Below are positions 20,170-32,955 of a stretch of 64,000 nucleotides of DNA, piece after piece. The notes under the pieces were generated by a model. That model did not search any database and was not told the origin of the DNA. It saw only the letters and a list, made by a program, of their open reading frames with translations. Numbering within the stretch: the first letter of the stretch is position 1; every line of letters starts with the position of its first letter. A program made the position numbers and the translations under genes. Source of the DNA: Gnetum montanum (Eukaryota; Streptophyta; Gnetopsida; Gnetales; Gnetaceae); assembly GCA_015680685.1 (NCBI GenBank), contig MNCI01011103.1, positions 296,724 through 360,723 on the forward strand, written 5' to 3'.

Positions 20170-22228
20170 GTGCTACAAACCAAACCTTTCCAAGATCTTA
20201 GGACAGCCAGTAAACATGCTACCTCTCTTGATGGACAACCCTACTCACTATTTCGGATCTCCTCCTAACTTAGTCATGGGGGAGATGGCCACCTATGCTA
20301 ACCATTCTAGGCCCTTAGTTGTTTTTGAATTTTTGTTTACATATTTTTTTTGTTTTACATATTCTTTTAACGTTTCTTATTTTTTTTTTTGCACCATTGT
20401 TCATGTTTTTATTATTTCTTTGTTTGCTTGATTTACTTTTATTTGTCATCTAATACGTGCTCATGATGATGGATTGAATGATACCATATTGATTGCTAAT
20501 GTTTGGTTTTTACCTTTGAATTATGATGCTCATATTAAGGTATGGTTCTTTTGGTAAAACAAGCAATGAGTCCACATTGTCCACTCATCCATATAACTCT
20601 ATGGTCTCCTTTGGCTTGGAACTGTATAGTCCCCTTTTTATAAGTAAATTTATTAATGAATTGGTGGCTAGGTACTTTTCAAACCATGGAAAGACTCAAA
20701 GAATGACCAGGGTGTGACTTCAAGGGAATTCGATGCATTTTTTCTAGCAATTCTCTTAGGTGCTTGAATGCTTGTTTCTTGGGTTTTTTGCCATTCTAAC
20801 ATTGTTCAAAAATTAGGAAGTCGAGTGAATAAAAACAAATCTTTACATGGTGTGGTTCTCACGAAAAAAAAGGAGAAAAGTGAGAATTCAAAGCACACCC
20901 CTTAGACATAATAAAGCAATATGGGCTACAAGCACTGGTTATGAAACTGGAAAGACATGTTACCCATGCTTGAAGTTTCCTTCTAACTAAGGCCCTTTCT
21001 CACTCCCTACCTCTCCATCTCACTCTCCTCAGGATAGTGGTCACTCTTTGTGAAGGCATTCTTCTTGTTTCAAGAGGATGGATTGGCTAGGTGTATTGAT
21101 GTGAGGTCACTAAATGTGGTTGGTTTGAGTCTGCATTTGACATGAAGTTCTACTTAGTCATCTTAACCATGAAATACATAAGGGGCTTTACACAACCTTG
21201 TTCTTGGGATTTCATTCCATTCTCTCCTCTCCATATTTCTTTCCATTTTCCACCTCATTGCTAGTTTTATCATTAGTTCATTCTAGGTTGATGCTTAATT
21301 TTCTTTGGTGAATTCTTATGGGTAAGTTTTTAATTCTTTCTTCCAAATGACATTCCTAGAGCCTATAGACTCTTTGGTGTGTGGGTTTGTCAAGGCATAA
21401 AAGGCATGAGCCTGCTTTGGGGAGGACCAACTGGCATTCCTTTTTGATGCAATTGTTAAGTTCTTTTTCTTAAACATTTTCTGCAATCAATCATCTCTTG
21501 TTTCATCCCCATCCATGACATCCATTTTATTGGTGTTGCCATTGTTATTTTTTTCCATCTTTCTTGTTCCTCATATTTTTCCATCTTATATCTACCGGAG
21601 GTTCGCTCTTAGTTGTGGGGGCCCTAGCAAAAGTTTTTCAATTTTCTTCATTTTACTATTCACCTAACCCCTACACCTTGGGTAGTCACTTGTGATAAAT
21701 CTCTGAACTAGTTTCTGCCATAACCACAACTTAGCCAATGTGCTTCATATCAAGGCAAGGTATCAACTATATTATGGTTTATCTATCCTTGCTCATTTGT
21801 GATTATGTTGTGTGTGAAAATGGCGATCATACAAATAATGGACTAGGCTTGGAGGAAGCACTCAGGATGGACCAGAATTGGAGCATTTACAAAAGGAGCA
21901 AGTCTGGTAGCATAGCTATGGATAAATAACAGAAGGTGCAATCTTAGCATTGGTGATAACATGCTTTATTTTATTTCTCTCTCTTTCTCTACAAGCTACC
22001 AAATAAAGGCTTGGATGTCATTTATGTATGAGTGTTCACCACAATGATCATGAACACTAATGTTGTAATATGCTTATTGATCTGTTCACTGGACACATTG
22101 AGTTTATCATCCCATTCCACTGTTAGTTGTCAGTTAGTCAATAATCCCATACCTTTCCAATATTTTGTAAAGAACTTGTTTCTTTTCTTCTATACTCGAG
22201 GATGAGTTTTCATTCAGTCATGGGGGTA
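20170..22228. other. Element B 3' non-coding spacer and polypurine tract
   Basis: About 2 kb between integrase and the 3' LTR with no supported gene. It is shared in order with C (30100-32134) and E (50840-52605), including 'catggg(g/a)gagatggccac' near 20277, 'gcatgagc(c/t)tgctttggggagg' near 21408 and 'gggggcc' near 21617. The final polypurine tract 'catgggggta' (22219-22228) abuts the 3' LTR. The 72-99 residue open stretches here are low complexity and are not called. Confidence 0.65.
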
Positions 22229-23236
22229 TGATGAGAGCAGTTACTCTAGTAATTACTCGAATTATTAGAGTGGTTACTCTAGCTGTTAGTCTAGTAGCTA
22301 TTCTAATTATTAAAGTGGTTACTCTAGTAGTTACTCTAATTATTAGAGTTGTTACTCTAGCGGTTACTCTAGTAGTTATTCTAATTATTAGAGTGGTTAC
22401 TCTAGTAGTTACTTTAGCAATTATTCTAATTATTAGAGTGGTTACTCTAATTATTAGAGTAGTTGCTCCCAAGCCTATAAATATAGTGCCCAGGTGCACA
22501 ATTCGAAAGAAGTCTTTCAGTAGTCAAGTAGCAAAACTCTTGCAGTCTATTTGAAAGTTAGAGTATTTTCCAAGTACTTGCAATAGGAGGTCTAAGTGTG
22601 GATGGATCTTTATTCAAGCATTGTGTACATGAGCACATCTTGTGTATGACAATAAAAACAAGCTCTTCAATTCATCCTTGTAGCACTTGAGCTTTTTTTT
22701 TCTTACGCATTTCTTTTATTTTAGTTTCTTATGAATTTTTTTTATTTTATGCACTTTACATTTATGTTATTAGCGTAGAAATTCATTTTGATCAATTAAG
22801 AAAATCATTAAATTACATAAGCACGACCACGTCGAGCATGCATGTAATGCTTGGTAACCCAATAACAATTAGCGTTTGGTAATCCCAGCAGTGTTGCACT
22901 AGTTTATGATGTCTACGGTAAGTGGGAACGGATGCTAGGGTTAGGATTAGTTAGAACTTAGTTAATGAGTAGTTAAGTTGAATCTGTCACTTAGTTACCT
23001 CTCTCCTTCCCTACTAGTGTAGGACATAAAAACAGAAAAGCTATAAAAATCATATGCCTCAAGCTTACTTAACCATACAATCGTGACATACAGGTAACCT
23101 TGGGAAGACAATGATCAACCAACCTATCCTTGTTCCACAAGGGCGCATAAGCACTTAGTCCTTGGAATTTGACTAGATCGTCCGTGAAATGCTCATCTTC
23201 GTATTGTTGAGCGTATTGGCACCTTGTTGCTCATCA
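22229..23236 (+). repeat. Element B 3' LTR
   Basis: 1008 bp, TGATGAGAGC...TTGCTCATCA. The U3 palindrome array (22235-22465) is longer than in the 5' LTR: six versus four TAATTATTA cores. TATAAATA is at 22476-22483. The rest aligns base by base with the 5' LTR apart from scattered changes, mostly transitions by eye. Confidence 0.9.
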
Positions 23237-23241
23237 AATTA

Positions 23242-23883
23242 TTTCTGAGTGCCCACTATAGAAGACCTAAAGTGAATAAATATTTATTTGCGCATTGTGT
23301 ACTTGAGCACACCTTGTGTCCAGAAATAAAAATGAACTTTGTGATAAACCTTGTAGAATTCAGAATAGCTTATCTCTCACCCTTAATGCTATTTACTGTT
23401 CTTTAATGCTTTCATTAGTTAATTAATGTTGCTTTCATTGATTCATTAATTTTCACAAGTAAGCACACTTAGTACGACCACTTTGAGCATATGTGAAACA
23501 CTTGGTAACCCGGTAACAATTAACGTTTGGTAATCCCAGCAGTGTTACACTAGTTCAAGATGTGTACAGAAAGTGGGAATAGATGTTGGTGTTAGGACTA
23601 GTCAGGACCTAGCTGATTAGTTAATTTAAATTAGTTATTCCATTTATTCACTTCTTCCCTCTTTAGCACCAGGACATAAAACATAAAAAACATAAAAATC
23701 ATATGCCTCAAGTTTACTTAATCATACAATCGTGCCATACGAGTAAGCTTGGGAAGACAACGATTGCTAACCCATCCTTATTCTATCAAGGTGCATAAGC
23801 ACTTAGTCCTTGGAATTCGACTAGATCATGGGTGAACACTCATATTCATATGGTTGGGTGTAGGGGTACCTCGATGCTCATCA
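23242..23883 (+). repeat. Element C 5' LTR, second part (R/U5)
   Basis: It continues the LTR interrupted at 13160: 'tttctgagtgcc', 'aataaaaatgaac', 'tacgaccactttgagcat', ending GCTCATCA at 23883. It matches 32310-32950 in the 3' LTR. Confidence 0.9.
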
Positions 23884-23884
23884 T

Positions 23885-23903
23885 TGGCACCATTGTTGGG
23901 GAC
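23885..23903 (+). other. Primer-binding site, tRNA-Asp type (element C)
   Basis: TGGCACCATTGTTGGGGAC lies one base after the LTR end, a decayed match to the tRNA-Asp complement. Confidence 0.75.
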
Positions 23904-24028
23904 TCTATTGTTTGTGCATTAATTAGAACTTAGGAATCTTCCCATCATTGGAACAAACCCTTAGGGTTGGTTATTTTAAAACTATTAGAAAAGAGAAGAG
24001 AAGAGTGTCACACACTGAAGAATTAATC

Positions 24029-25920
24029 ATGTCTCCTTCTTCTTACGAGAGTGTTTCACCACCTAGGTTTGACACAATGAACAATCATAGGTGTAGTACA
24101 CATGATGACTCGCCAGTGCCCCAATAGTTTCATGTGGTATATGTTCATCTTGATGAGTATATACCAAACTTTACCTTTATCCTCCACCATGATGAACAAC
24201 TATGTTGGTGTGATTTAGAAGGTAACATAGTGTTACCTCTTGATCATTTAGTCCCAAGCATGCTTCTTTGTGCTCTCACACAGATTGGTATGCAGCACTT
24301 ATAGGTAGAGTACATTGTGCACGAACACAACTCGAGAGAGTATTGATCCACAGAGGCACAACGTCAAAGCAACTTACAACAAGAGAGACATCATAAATCT
24401 AGGAAGGAGAAGTGGTTACTAGAATATGACATAGGAAAAAATGAGGGTGGTGAACCTACCTTAGGAGGTCCTCCACATAATGATGTTCCTCTCATTGACT
24501 TCGGTCAAGGGGTTGTGTATCAGAATCTTCACTCAACTATCCATAACCTAGATTATGGTACCAATGAACACAAAGGGTCCAAAAAAGGAACACGAAAACA
24601 TGACAAAGATGGACATTCTGATCATAATCATGATCAAGACTATGACCACCAAAGAGAAGGAAGCTAGCATCATCATGGTAATAGTCCTCCTCCCTCTTCA
24701 CCTCCATCATCTCCTTCCCCCTTTCCTTTAGCATCAGAATGCAGTCATAGAGGGAAAGACCCCAAGGATAATGATAGATGAAATAGGAATGATAGACAAA
24801 ATAGTCGAGAAAGGGGATGAGGGCATTCTAGAGAAACACATCACGAAAAGAGGGAGAGTAGGGAACAACATAGGCATCACAGAAACCATAGAGAATACAA
24901 TCATGATGAACCCCTACTTGCTACCTAAAGTATGCTAGACATAAATGAGGTTGTTAGAATTCCAACAAGGCACCAGAAATATAGCAAGATCAAAATATTG
25001 GAAATGAATAATATCCCATGATTTGAAGGGGGATACAGCACTGATCCTCAAAATCACTTACAAGCATTTCATGATGCATGTGCCTTGCAAAACATAGAAA
25101 ATGAGTGGCAAAAAGTCAAGTTGTTTCCATGGACACTGATCAATGAAGTGGAAAGCTAGTACCAGTCCTTAGAACCAGAGTCCTTTCATCGATGGAGTAC
25201 CATGTTAGAACTATTCAATGATAAGTATCAAACATACTCCCGAGTGTCCAACCTGCGAAAGAAAATCTAAGGATGGAAACAAGGAGGACAAAAACCCTTG
25301 GATGCTTCCATGGGCCAATATTATGCATTATTACATTATTTCCCTAGCCATGGTTACTCACAAAGGGAACAACTATGCCATCTCATAGATGGACTTAGGC
25401 GTGAAACATGAAGAATCCTTAGGACTTGTGCTCAAGGAAGACTATTTAAGCTTAGGGCCCATCAATTACAAAGATTGTTGGAGCAAGTTGCCAAGGAGGA
25501 AGGTGAGTTAAGGAAAAGAGAGAGTGTGGAGAAATACAACAGAGATCCTTCCCTCTAAAAGAAGGGAGTTAAATTTTGTGAGGATGAAGAAGAGTCACCA
25601 CTTGAAGGGATGGTGTATAGGAAAACATTGCCCATTCAAAAACATGCATCAGAAATATTGACAAAGGTGGACCAAAAATTGGACTCCCTAGATAATAGAT
25701 TTTAAATCATTCTCAAAATAATAGAGGAGTCTATGGAACTAGGTAATGACCAAGAAAGTAGAAAAAAGAAACAAACTGAATATGCACATAACAAAGGTAA
25801 GGGCAAAGCTTTCATTGTTGAAGAGGTTGTGAATTTAGATACAGACAATGATGGTGAATGTGAGATATGTCAATATGACCAAACTAAGGGATGTTGCCTA
25901 GTAATCTCACATTTGTAGGA
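24029..25920 (+). pseudogene. Element C gag (decayed)
   Basis: It opens with ATG at 24029 (MSPSSYESVSPPRF) and is interrupted by stops. Capsid-type motifs lie around 25010-25520 ('NHLQAFHDACALQNIENEW', 'MLELFND', 'QLLEQVAKEEGELRKRE'). The C-terminal knuckle CEICQYDQTKGCC near 25855-25900 has Gln in place of the knuckle His. It is parallel to B and E gag. Confidence 0.75.
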
Positions 25921-26368
25921 GTCTGGGGTGTATGCACTAAACCCTCGATTAAACAGATGGCAAACACCCTGAAGGTTACCTTATCCTCAAGGTAGCCCAA
26001 GATAGTTCCACCAACCCTTGATGTATTATACAAGTGGAACTCCACCACAACCACATGAACAATATCAATAGTGGCAACACCCATAATCATGGGGAATGCC
26101 ACCACCACATCAATAGTACCCTTACCATCAACCTGACCTGTATGGATACTACGTATAGAAGCTAATCTCACCACGTGACTCTACTAGTCACGTTACTCCT
26201 CAGTCTCATCACCAAATCCACAAGTACTATAGAAATCCTTCTCCTAGAAGAGAGGTTTCAAAAATGTACTATCCTTCTCATCCGACTACATCTCTTCCAC
26301 CCTTAGCCCCATTACCACCTGCTAAAGCTATGTAGGGTGAGCTCCCTACCCAGTCGCAGCAACATAAT

Positions 26369-27061
26369 GTGACAAGGGCTATTAACCCTAAATCTACTAT
26401 TGGTCTAGAAAACTACATAAAGAAGAGACCCTTCTTTAGAACCAGTATTCCAACTAAGTTCTTGCAACCACAAGTGGAAAATTATCCAAATGCCTCACCA
26501 CCATTCGAATCTTCGAAGCTTCCTTCAAACCAAAGACAACACTTAATGCACATAGTCATGTTGACTCATGCAATTACTGATTGGATTAAAGCTAGCTGCC
26601 TTCCTAGGAAATTCTATGATCTTGGAAGTCCTATTATATGTTTGCGAATTGCTGGGAGTGAACCTTGCAAGGATCTTTTAGATTTAGGATCTGGTGTTAA
26701 CTTAATCTCTCAAGAAATGTACAAAGCCCAGAACTTTTCTCCATTAAAAAAGAGTAACATATGTTTAGAGTTAGCAGACTAGTCCATCACTATCCCATTA
26801 GGATTAGTGGAGGACATTGTCACCACTATTTGTGGGTGGTCGTATCCAGCCAATTTCCTAGTGATTCAAGTCAACAATTGTAAAGGGGACTTCCCAATCA
26901 TAATGGGAAGAGCATTGCTAAGCACAATTGACATGTGCCTAGGAATACATGATCTTTTGCTAGAAATATCAAAGAAAAATACATTTGGAAAGATCGAGAA
27001 GAAGAAATTTCTATGCATCGCATACACTGACACAATGTGTAATTGTGTGCAAAAGTCCTAG
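26369..27061 (+). pseudogene. Element C aspartic protease region (decayed)
   Basis: The open stretch 26369-26782 ends in LLDLGSGVNLISQEMYKA. The catalytic triplet is DLG rather than DSG/DTG at 26691-26699. The second half, 26807-27061, has 'FPIIMGRAL'. A stop separates the halves. Probably inactive. Confidence 0.7.
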
Positions 27062-27607
27062 TTTGTACAACGCTTAACATTTCTTACATGCAATCAGTGT
27101 GCACCAATAACTAACATACAAAGATGCCTGTATGCAGTTGCCAAAAGATAGGAAGGCATCCAATGGTTGACAGTTTACCAAGAAAATGATTCAACTATAT
27201 GCATGGAACCAACTGAGAGCTTGACTTGCACCTACATTGATAGCATAGATATACTAGAGCAAGTCCATCACCAACTTTCAATTCCTAACATCAAAAATAT
27301 CAACTGGGGAAAGTTGGAAATCCTTGACGAGTTCAAGAAAAAGCACTTTGAGTTAAAAATGTTGCCCACTAGTATGGAGTATACATTTCTCAAAAATGGA
27401 AAGCCGGTAATCATTAATGCTAAGCTCACTTCTTAACAAAAAGAAAGACTGCTAAAAATGATAAACAAATGGTCAAAAGCCTTTGCTTGGTCATATCACG
27501 AATTAACCAAAATAGATCCTAGGATCTTCCAACATAGAATTTACACTAACCCCTCCATAAAACCTTGATGACAACCACAGAGGTGACTAAACCCAAAGCT
27601 TAAGAAA

Positions 27608-28830
27608 GTGGTTAAAGAAGAAATCAAACAACTTCTAAAAGCTGGGTTCATCTATCCCATTGTTGATAGTGAATGGGTTAGTCTGTTAGTCATTGTGCCC
27701 AAAAAGGGAGGTGAATGGAGGATGTGTATAGACTTTAGGTTACTGAACATGGCAAAATTTAAAGACCACTTCCCATTGCCATTCGTCGACCAAGTCTTAG
27801 ATACCATTGCAAGGCATTGCTACTATAGTTTTATCAATGGCTACAGTGGCTATAATCAAATTCAAATAGCACCAAAAGACCAAGCCAAGACTACGTTCAC
27901 AAGTCCTTGGGGAACATTTGCATATAAGGAGATGCCATTTGGCTTGTGCAATGCCCCAGCAACATTTCAATGTTTGGTTCTAAGTACCTTTTAGCAGCAA
28001 ATAGGAAATGGTGTGGAGCTCTTTATGGATGATTTCTTCACCTATGAAGTAGACTTCGAACAAGAATTGGAACGATTAGAGCAAGTACTAAAACGATGTG
28101 TAGAAACCAACTTAAGGCTCAATTGGAATAAAATCCATTTAATGGTCTAGGAAGGCATTGTATTAGGGCACAAGATTTCACAAACAAGGATAGAAATAGA
28201 TCCTGAAAAGATCAAGGTCATCCAAGGAATCACTCGGCAACCTGAAACTGTAAAAGACATCTGATCATTCCTTAGACATACTATCTATTATAGATGCTTC
28301 ATTGAGAACTTTTCAAGGATTGAAAAACCTTTGGTAGAACTAACAAAGAAGGACATACCTTTTGAATGGACCAGGGAATGCAAGCTAGCCTTCTAAACCT
28401 TAAAATAGAAGCTTGTAGAAATGCCTATTCTACAAGCTGTTGACTGGTCCAAACTATTCCACATAATGACTAACACATCCAACATTGCTTTAGGAGCTGT
28501 ATTTACACAGTTAGATGACCAAAAAAATCCCTATTACATCCACTATGCAAGTCAAAGTATTGCTAGTGCACAACTCAATTACATCACAATGGAAAAAGAA
28601 TTAATGACTGTGGTGTTTACACTAAAAAAAATTAGGCACTATGTATTGGGCTATAAGATATTTATACATATAGATCATAGTGAAATTTGGTTCCTAATGA
28701 ATAAACCAATGGTGAGCCCTTGCATTATATGATGGCTCATGATCTTACAAGAGTTCGATCTTATGATGATCGATCGTAAAGGCACTGAGAATGTTGTTGC
28801 TTATCATTTATCCTAGTTGCAATGGGACAA
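27608..28830 (+). pseudogene. Element C reverse transcriptase and RNase H (decayed)
   Basis: 27608-27994 gives a clear RT N-terminal half: 'LLKAGFIYPI', 'VPKKGGEWRMCIDFRLLN', 'SPWGTFAYKEMPFGLCNA'. The first catalytic Asp (FLDG) is Asn here (FINGYSGYNQ). FMDD is present at 28022-28033. The RNase H part (28421-28732) has 'SQSIASAQLNYITMEKE' and 'HIDHSEIWFL', but the first catalytic Asp is Asn (AAC at 28472-28474). It is followed by 'DRKGTENVVAYHLS'. Several stops. Confidence 0.85.
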
Positions 28831-28999
28831 TAAAGAGGATGAATATCCAATTTCTGACCATTTCCTTGATGAACTTCTCTTTGCAAGTGTGATAAACAAT
28901 CACTTACCCATTGATACAAATTAGTATAGTAGCATTATCACTTATCTTCTTACACAAGGAACACCACAAGGATTAGACGTTAAAAAGAAACAACGGTTT

Positions 29000-30090
29000 C
29001 TTCATCGAGCCAAATATTTCATGGAAATCAACATACACCTCTATAAGGTATGTCTCGATGGCTTGGTTCAATGGTGTGTTCCTGATGTAGATCAATTGTG
29101 ATTTCTCCAAGACACTCATGAGGGCCCTTGTGGGGGTCATTATGTAGGGAGACGAATAGCCATAAAAATCTTGCTTGTAGGATATTATTAGCCTACATTA
29201 TTCCAAGACGCTCATCATTTTGTCTAATCTTGTGAGTGCTGCCAACATGATGGGGGAATGACTACTAGAATAGAGGGTCCACAATAATGGATTTAACCTT
29301 TAGAGCCATTTGACATATGGGGAATTGATTTTATGGTGACTATTACACCGATGTCGAATGGAAAAGCCTACATTATTATTGGTGTTGACTATTTTACCAA
29401 GTGGGTAGAAGAAACTACTGTTACAGGTTTGGTGTGCCTTTTGCACTTATTTCTAACAATGGTACACACTTTACAAGTTTGAATTCTTGAACATTAATGC
29501 AACACTTAGGAGTTGAGCACAAAATAATTGTACCATATCATCCTCAAGCGAATGATCAAGATGAGGTCACCAATAGGGAGATCACAAAAATATTGACATG
29601 AACCATTAGCAAGTATAGGTAGGACTGGAGCACCAAACTGAATGATGCTCTTTGGGCATACCTCTTCACATGGAAACTCCCTACAGGCTACTCTCCCTAT
29701 GAGTTAGTGTATGGTAAAATTTTGACGCTTCCTATCCAAGCGAAACTTTGTACACTATCCATAGCATGTGACCTTAACCTTGACCTCAATCTAGCACAAA
29801 AAGAATGACTAATAAACCTTAACTTGCTAGATGAAAATCGACTAGCCGGCCTGTCATCCAATGAACTACACAAAGCCTTTAACAAACAATGTCATGACCT
29901 AAGAATTAGGAAGGTCAAATACCAATTGGAAGATAATGTTCTTTATTGGAATCCCACACATGTACCCCAATGAATGAAATTTCAAACGCTGTGGGAAGGA
30001 CCTTATATCATTCATGAAAATTTTCCTTCAGGGGCCATGATGATTTACAAACCTGAAAGTCTAAATAAGAAGTTATTTGTCAACATCTAG
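29000..30090 (+). pseudogene. Element C integrase (decayed)
   Basis: The zinc region is recognisable near 29110-29250 (EGPCGGHY..., SCECCQHD). WGIDF (first Asp) lies near 29320. A deletion of roughly 60 bp relative to element B follows 'TKWVEETTV'. The second catalytic Asp is Asn (SNNGTHF, AAC at 29455-29457). Glu is kept in 'QDEVTNRE'. C-terminal 'ALWAYLFTWKLPTGYSPYELVYG' (29649-29717) is good. Multiple stops. Confidence 0.8.
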
Positions 30091-30099
30091 CAAACCAAA

Positions 30100-31872
30100 T
30101 CCTTCCATGAGCCTAAAACAGCCAGCACTAATACTACCTCTATTGGTGGACAACCTTGCTCATTATTTCAGATCTGCTCCTTCCAACTTAGTCATGGGGA
30201 AGATGGCCACCAATGCTAACCATTCTAAGCTCTCAGTTCCTTTGATTTTACATATTTTTGTTTTACACATTTTTTCAATATTTACTTATTTTTATTTTAT
30301 ACCATTGTTACTATTTTTACTGCTTCCTTGTTTGATTTATTCTTATTCGTCACATAATAAGTGCTCATGATGGTGGGTTGTATTATAATAAGTGTTGATT
30401 ACTAATGTTTGGTTTTTACCTTTGAATTTCAGTGTTGATGCTAAGATATGGTTTAATTTTGGTAAAACGGGCAATGAGTCCATGTCACCGAATTATCCAT
30501 ATAGCTCTATGGTCTTCCCTCATTTTGGAAATGTACTGTTCCTTTTCTAAGAAAACTTATTAATGAAATGGTGCCTTAGTACTCTTTAAAAGAAGGAAAG
30601 ATTCAAATGAATGGAAAAGGGTGTGACCTCAAGGGGATTTGACACATTTGTGCTGGCTATTCTCTTGGGCACTTGGATGACTTTTCATAGGTTTTCTGCC
30701 ATCCTGCTCTTGACCAAATTTTAGGGAGTTGACTAAATCAAATAAGTCTTTGCATGGTGTGGTTCTCACATTCAAAAAAAAATGGTGAAAATTCAACGCA
30801 CACCCCGTAGACATAATAAAGAAACATGGGCTATAAGCACTAGTTATGGCACTGGAAAGACATGTTAACCATACTTGAAGGTTTCCTCTAACTAAGGCCC
30901 TTTCTGACTTCCTTCTTCTTCTCTTGTTGGGATGGTGGTGGCTCTGTGGATATATTCTTGTTACTTCGAAAGGATGGGTTGGTCAAAGTGTGTTGATGTG
31001 AGGTCATTGGATGTGGATAGTTGATTCTGGATTTGGATAGAATTTTATTAAGTCACCTTAACAACATATTACACAAGGGACTTTACACAACCTAAATTTT
31101 TGGGATTCCATTCCATTCTCTCCTCTCTTTCCATATTGGTTTCCACATTCCACCTCATTGCCAGTTTTACGATAAGTCTATATCTTGGTTGAACGCACTG
31201 TTAGTCTTCGGTAAGACACTTGTGGGTAAGTTTTTAACCATTATTTCCATATGTCATTCCAAGAGCCTACAAACATTTTGGTTTGTGGGTTTGTCAGGGC
31301 ATTCAGGGCATGAGCTTGCTTTGGGGAGGACCCACTAGCATTCCTTTTTGGTGAAATTTTTAGGCTCTTTCCCTTCAACATTTCTTGCCATCAACTATTT
31401 CTTATTCACCCCATCAATGACATCCATTTTTGCCTTTGTTTTATTGGCTTCACCATTGTTGTTTCTCATGTCCTTCTTGTTCTTTAAAAGTTTTCCATCC
31501 TATTGCTACTGGAGGTTCGCTCTTAGTTGTGGGGGCCCTATCACAAATTTTTCCATTCCATAATTATCTTACCCCTACACCTTGTGTAGTTATCAGTCAT
31601 AAACCTCTCACCCAGTATCTGCCATACCCACAACCTAGCCAATGTGCTTTATATCAAGGCAAGGTATCAGTTGCATTAGGTTTTATCTACCCTTGCTAAT
31701 CTATGAGTGTGTTGTGTGTACAGATGGTGATTACATGAACAATGGATTGGGATAAGAGGGAGCACTCAGGATGGACTGGAGTTGGAATGTTTACGCAAGG
31801 AACAAGTTTGGACATGTAGCTATGGATGAACAATGGTGTGCATAGTTTTGACATCAGCAACAATGCATCTCA

Positions 31873-31918
<46 letters not shown>

Positions 31919-32134
31919 AAGATGTTGAATTAGGGTTTGGATGTAAATATATGTATAGTGTTCACCACAATGGGAATGAACACCAATGTTGTAATGTATT
32001 TGTCGATCTATTCCCCGGGCACTCTAAGTCTATCATCCCATGTCATCATTAGTTGTCATTCAATCAATAATCCCATACCTTCCCAATATTTTGTAAGCAA
32101 CTCAAGGACAAGTTTTTATTTAGTCGTGTGGGTA
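30100..32134. other. Element C 3' non-coding spacer and polypurine tract
   Basis: About 2 kb, homologous to the spacers of B and E. It contains a (TC)n microsatellite at about 31876-31917 and ends with the G-rich tract 'cgtgtgggta' before the LTR. Open stretches here (for example 31348-31563 and 31430-31699) overlap in two frames, are hydrophobic or low complexity, and are not credible genes. Confidence 0.6.
31876..31917. repeat. (TC)n microsatellite
   Basis: An almost pure TC dinucleotide run of about 40 bp in the element C spacer. Elements B (21977-21992) and E (52382-52402) have shorter TC-rich stretches at the same place. Confidence 0.9.
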
Positions 32135-32950
32135 TGATGAGCCATGATATCACATACGCGATATCGGATCTTGTCATGCGATATCAAACATCTGATATTG
32201 GCACCTGTCTTGTTGCTTATAAATAAGAGGTGGGTGCACTTGGTTTGGTAGTTAGTGTTAGGCCCTCACCCAAACTCTTGCAGTTTCTCCCTCTCAGAGT
32301 TAGAATTATTTCTGAGTGCCGGTAGTAGGAGTCATAATGTGAATAGATATTTAATTGAGCATTGTGTACCTGAGCACACCTTTTGTCTAGAAATAAAGAT
32401 GAACTTTGTGAGATACCTTGCAACATTTAGAATAACTTATCTCTCATCCTTAATGCTATTTACAGTTCTTTAATTCTTTCATTAGTTAATTAATGTTGCT
32501 TTCATTGATTCATTAATTTGCACAAGTAAGCACACTCAGTACGACCACTTTGAGCATACGTGGAACACTTGGTAGCCTAGTAACGATTAGCATTTGGTAA
32601 TCCCAGTAGTGTCACACTAGTTCAGGATGTGTACGACAAGTGGGAATGGATGCTAGTGTTAGGACTAGTTAGGACCTAGCTGATTAGTTAATTTAAATTA
32701 GTTATTCAATTAATTCACTTCTTCCCTCTTTAGCACCAAGACATAAAACATAAAAAGTATAAAAATCATATGCCTCAAGTTTACTTAACCATATAATTAT
32801 GCCATATGAGTAAGCTTGGGAAGACAACGATTGCTAACCCATCCTCATTTTGTGAAGGCACATAAGCACTTAGTCCTTGGAATTCGACCAGCTCGTGTGT
32901 GAATGCTCATATTCGTATGGTTGGGTGTAGGGGTACCTCGCTGCTCATGA
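32135..32950 (+). repeat. Element C 3' LTR
   Basis: 816 bp, TGATGAGCCATGATATC...CTGCTCATGA. U3 has 'acgcgatatcgg' and 'gcgatatcaa' palindrome relics, and TATAAATA at 32218-32225. It preserves the unbroken site (gttagaattatttctgag) where element B landed in the 5' LTR. Confidence 0.9.
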
Positions 32951-32955
32951 GACCT

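Larger units (their letters stand above)
13161..23236 (+). mobile_element. Ty3/gypsy element B, nested in the 5' LTR of element C
   Basis: A 10.08 kb full-length element with ends TGATGAG...CTCATCA. The target duplication aatta (13156-13160 and 23237-23241) is perfect, and the undisturbed target (gttagaattatttctgag) is visible in the element C 3' LTR near 32300. LTRs are 13161-14114 and 22229-23236. It has a tRNA-Asp primer site, gag with a CCHC knuckle, protease, RT, RNase H and integrase in order, then about 2 kb of non-coding 3' spacer. Many stops, frameshifts and a 111-N gap lie within pol. It is related to C and E in R/U5 and coding sequence but has a different U3. Confidence 0.92.
12979..32950 (+). 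mobile_element. Ty3/gypsy element C (with element B nested in its 5' LTR)
   Basis: LTR ends are TGATGAG and CTCATGA (the family form is CTCATCA). The 5-bp target duplication gacct is perfect at 12974-12978 and 32951-32955, and removing the element restores the host tandem repeat. The 5' LTR is 12979-13160 plus 23242-23883 (824 bp together); the 3' LTR is 32135-32950 (816 bp). Without element B and its target duplication the element is about 9.9 kb. The tRNA-Asp primer site and the lack of a chromodomain suggest the Athila/Tat side of gypsy (inference). gag-pol is in order PR-RT-RH-IN but full of stops, so it is dead. Confidence 0.9.

Noticed and set aside
22218-22554. Overlapping open frames of 93 and 108 codons on opposite strands
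   Set aside because: Same repeat array in the element B 3' LTR.
31348-31699. Two overlapping frames (71 and 89 codons)
   Set aside because: Element C 3' spacer; two frames open over the same pyrimidine-rich DNA, with no conservation of either frame in B or E.
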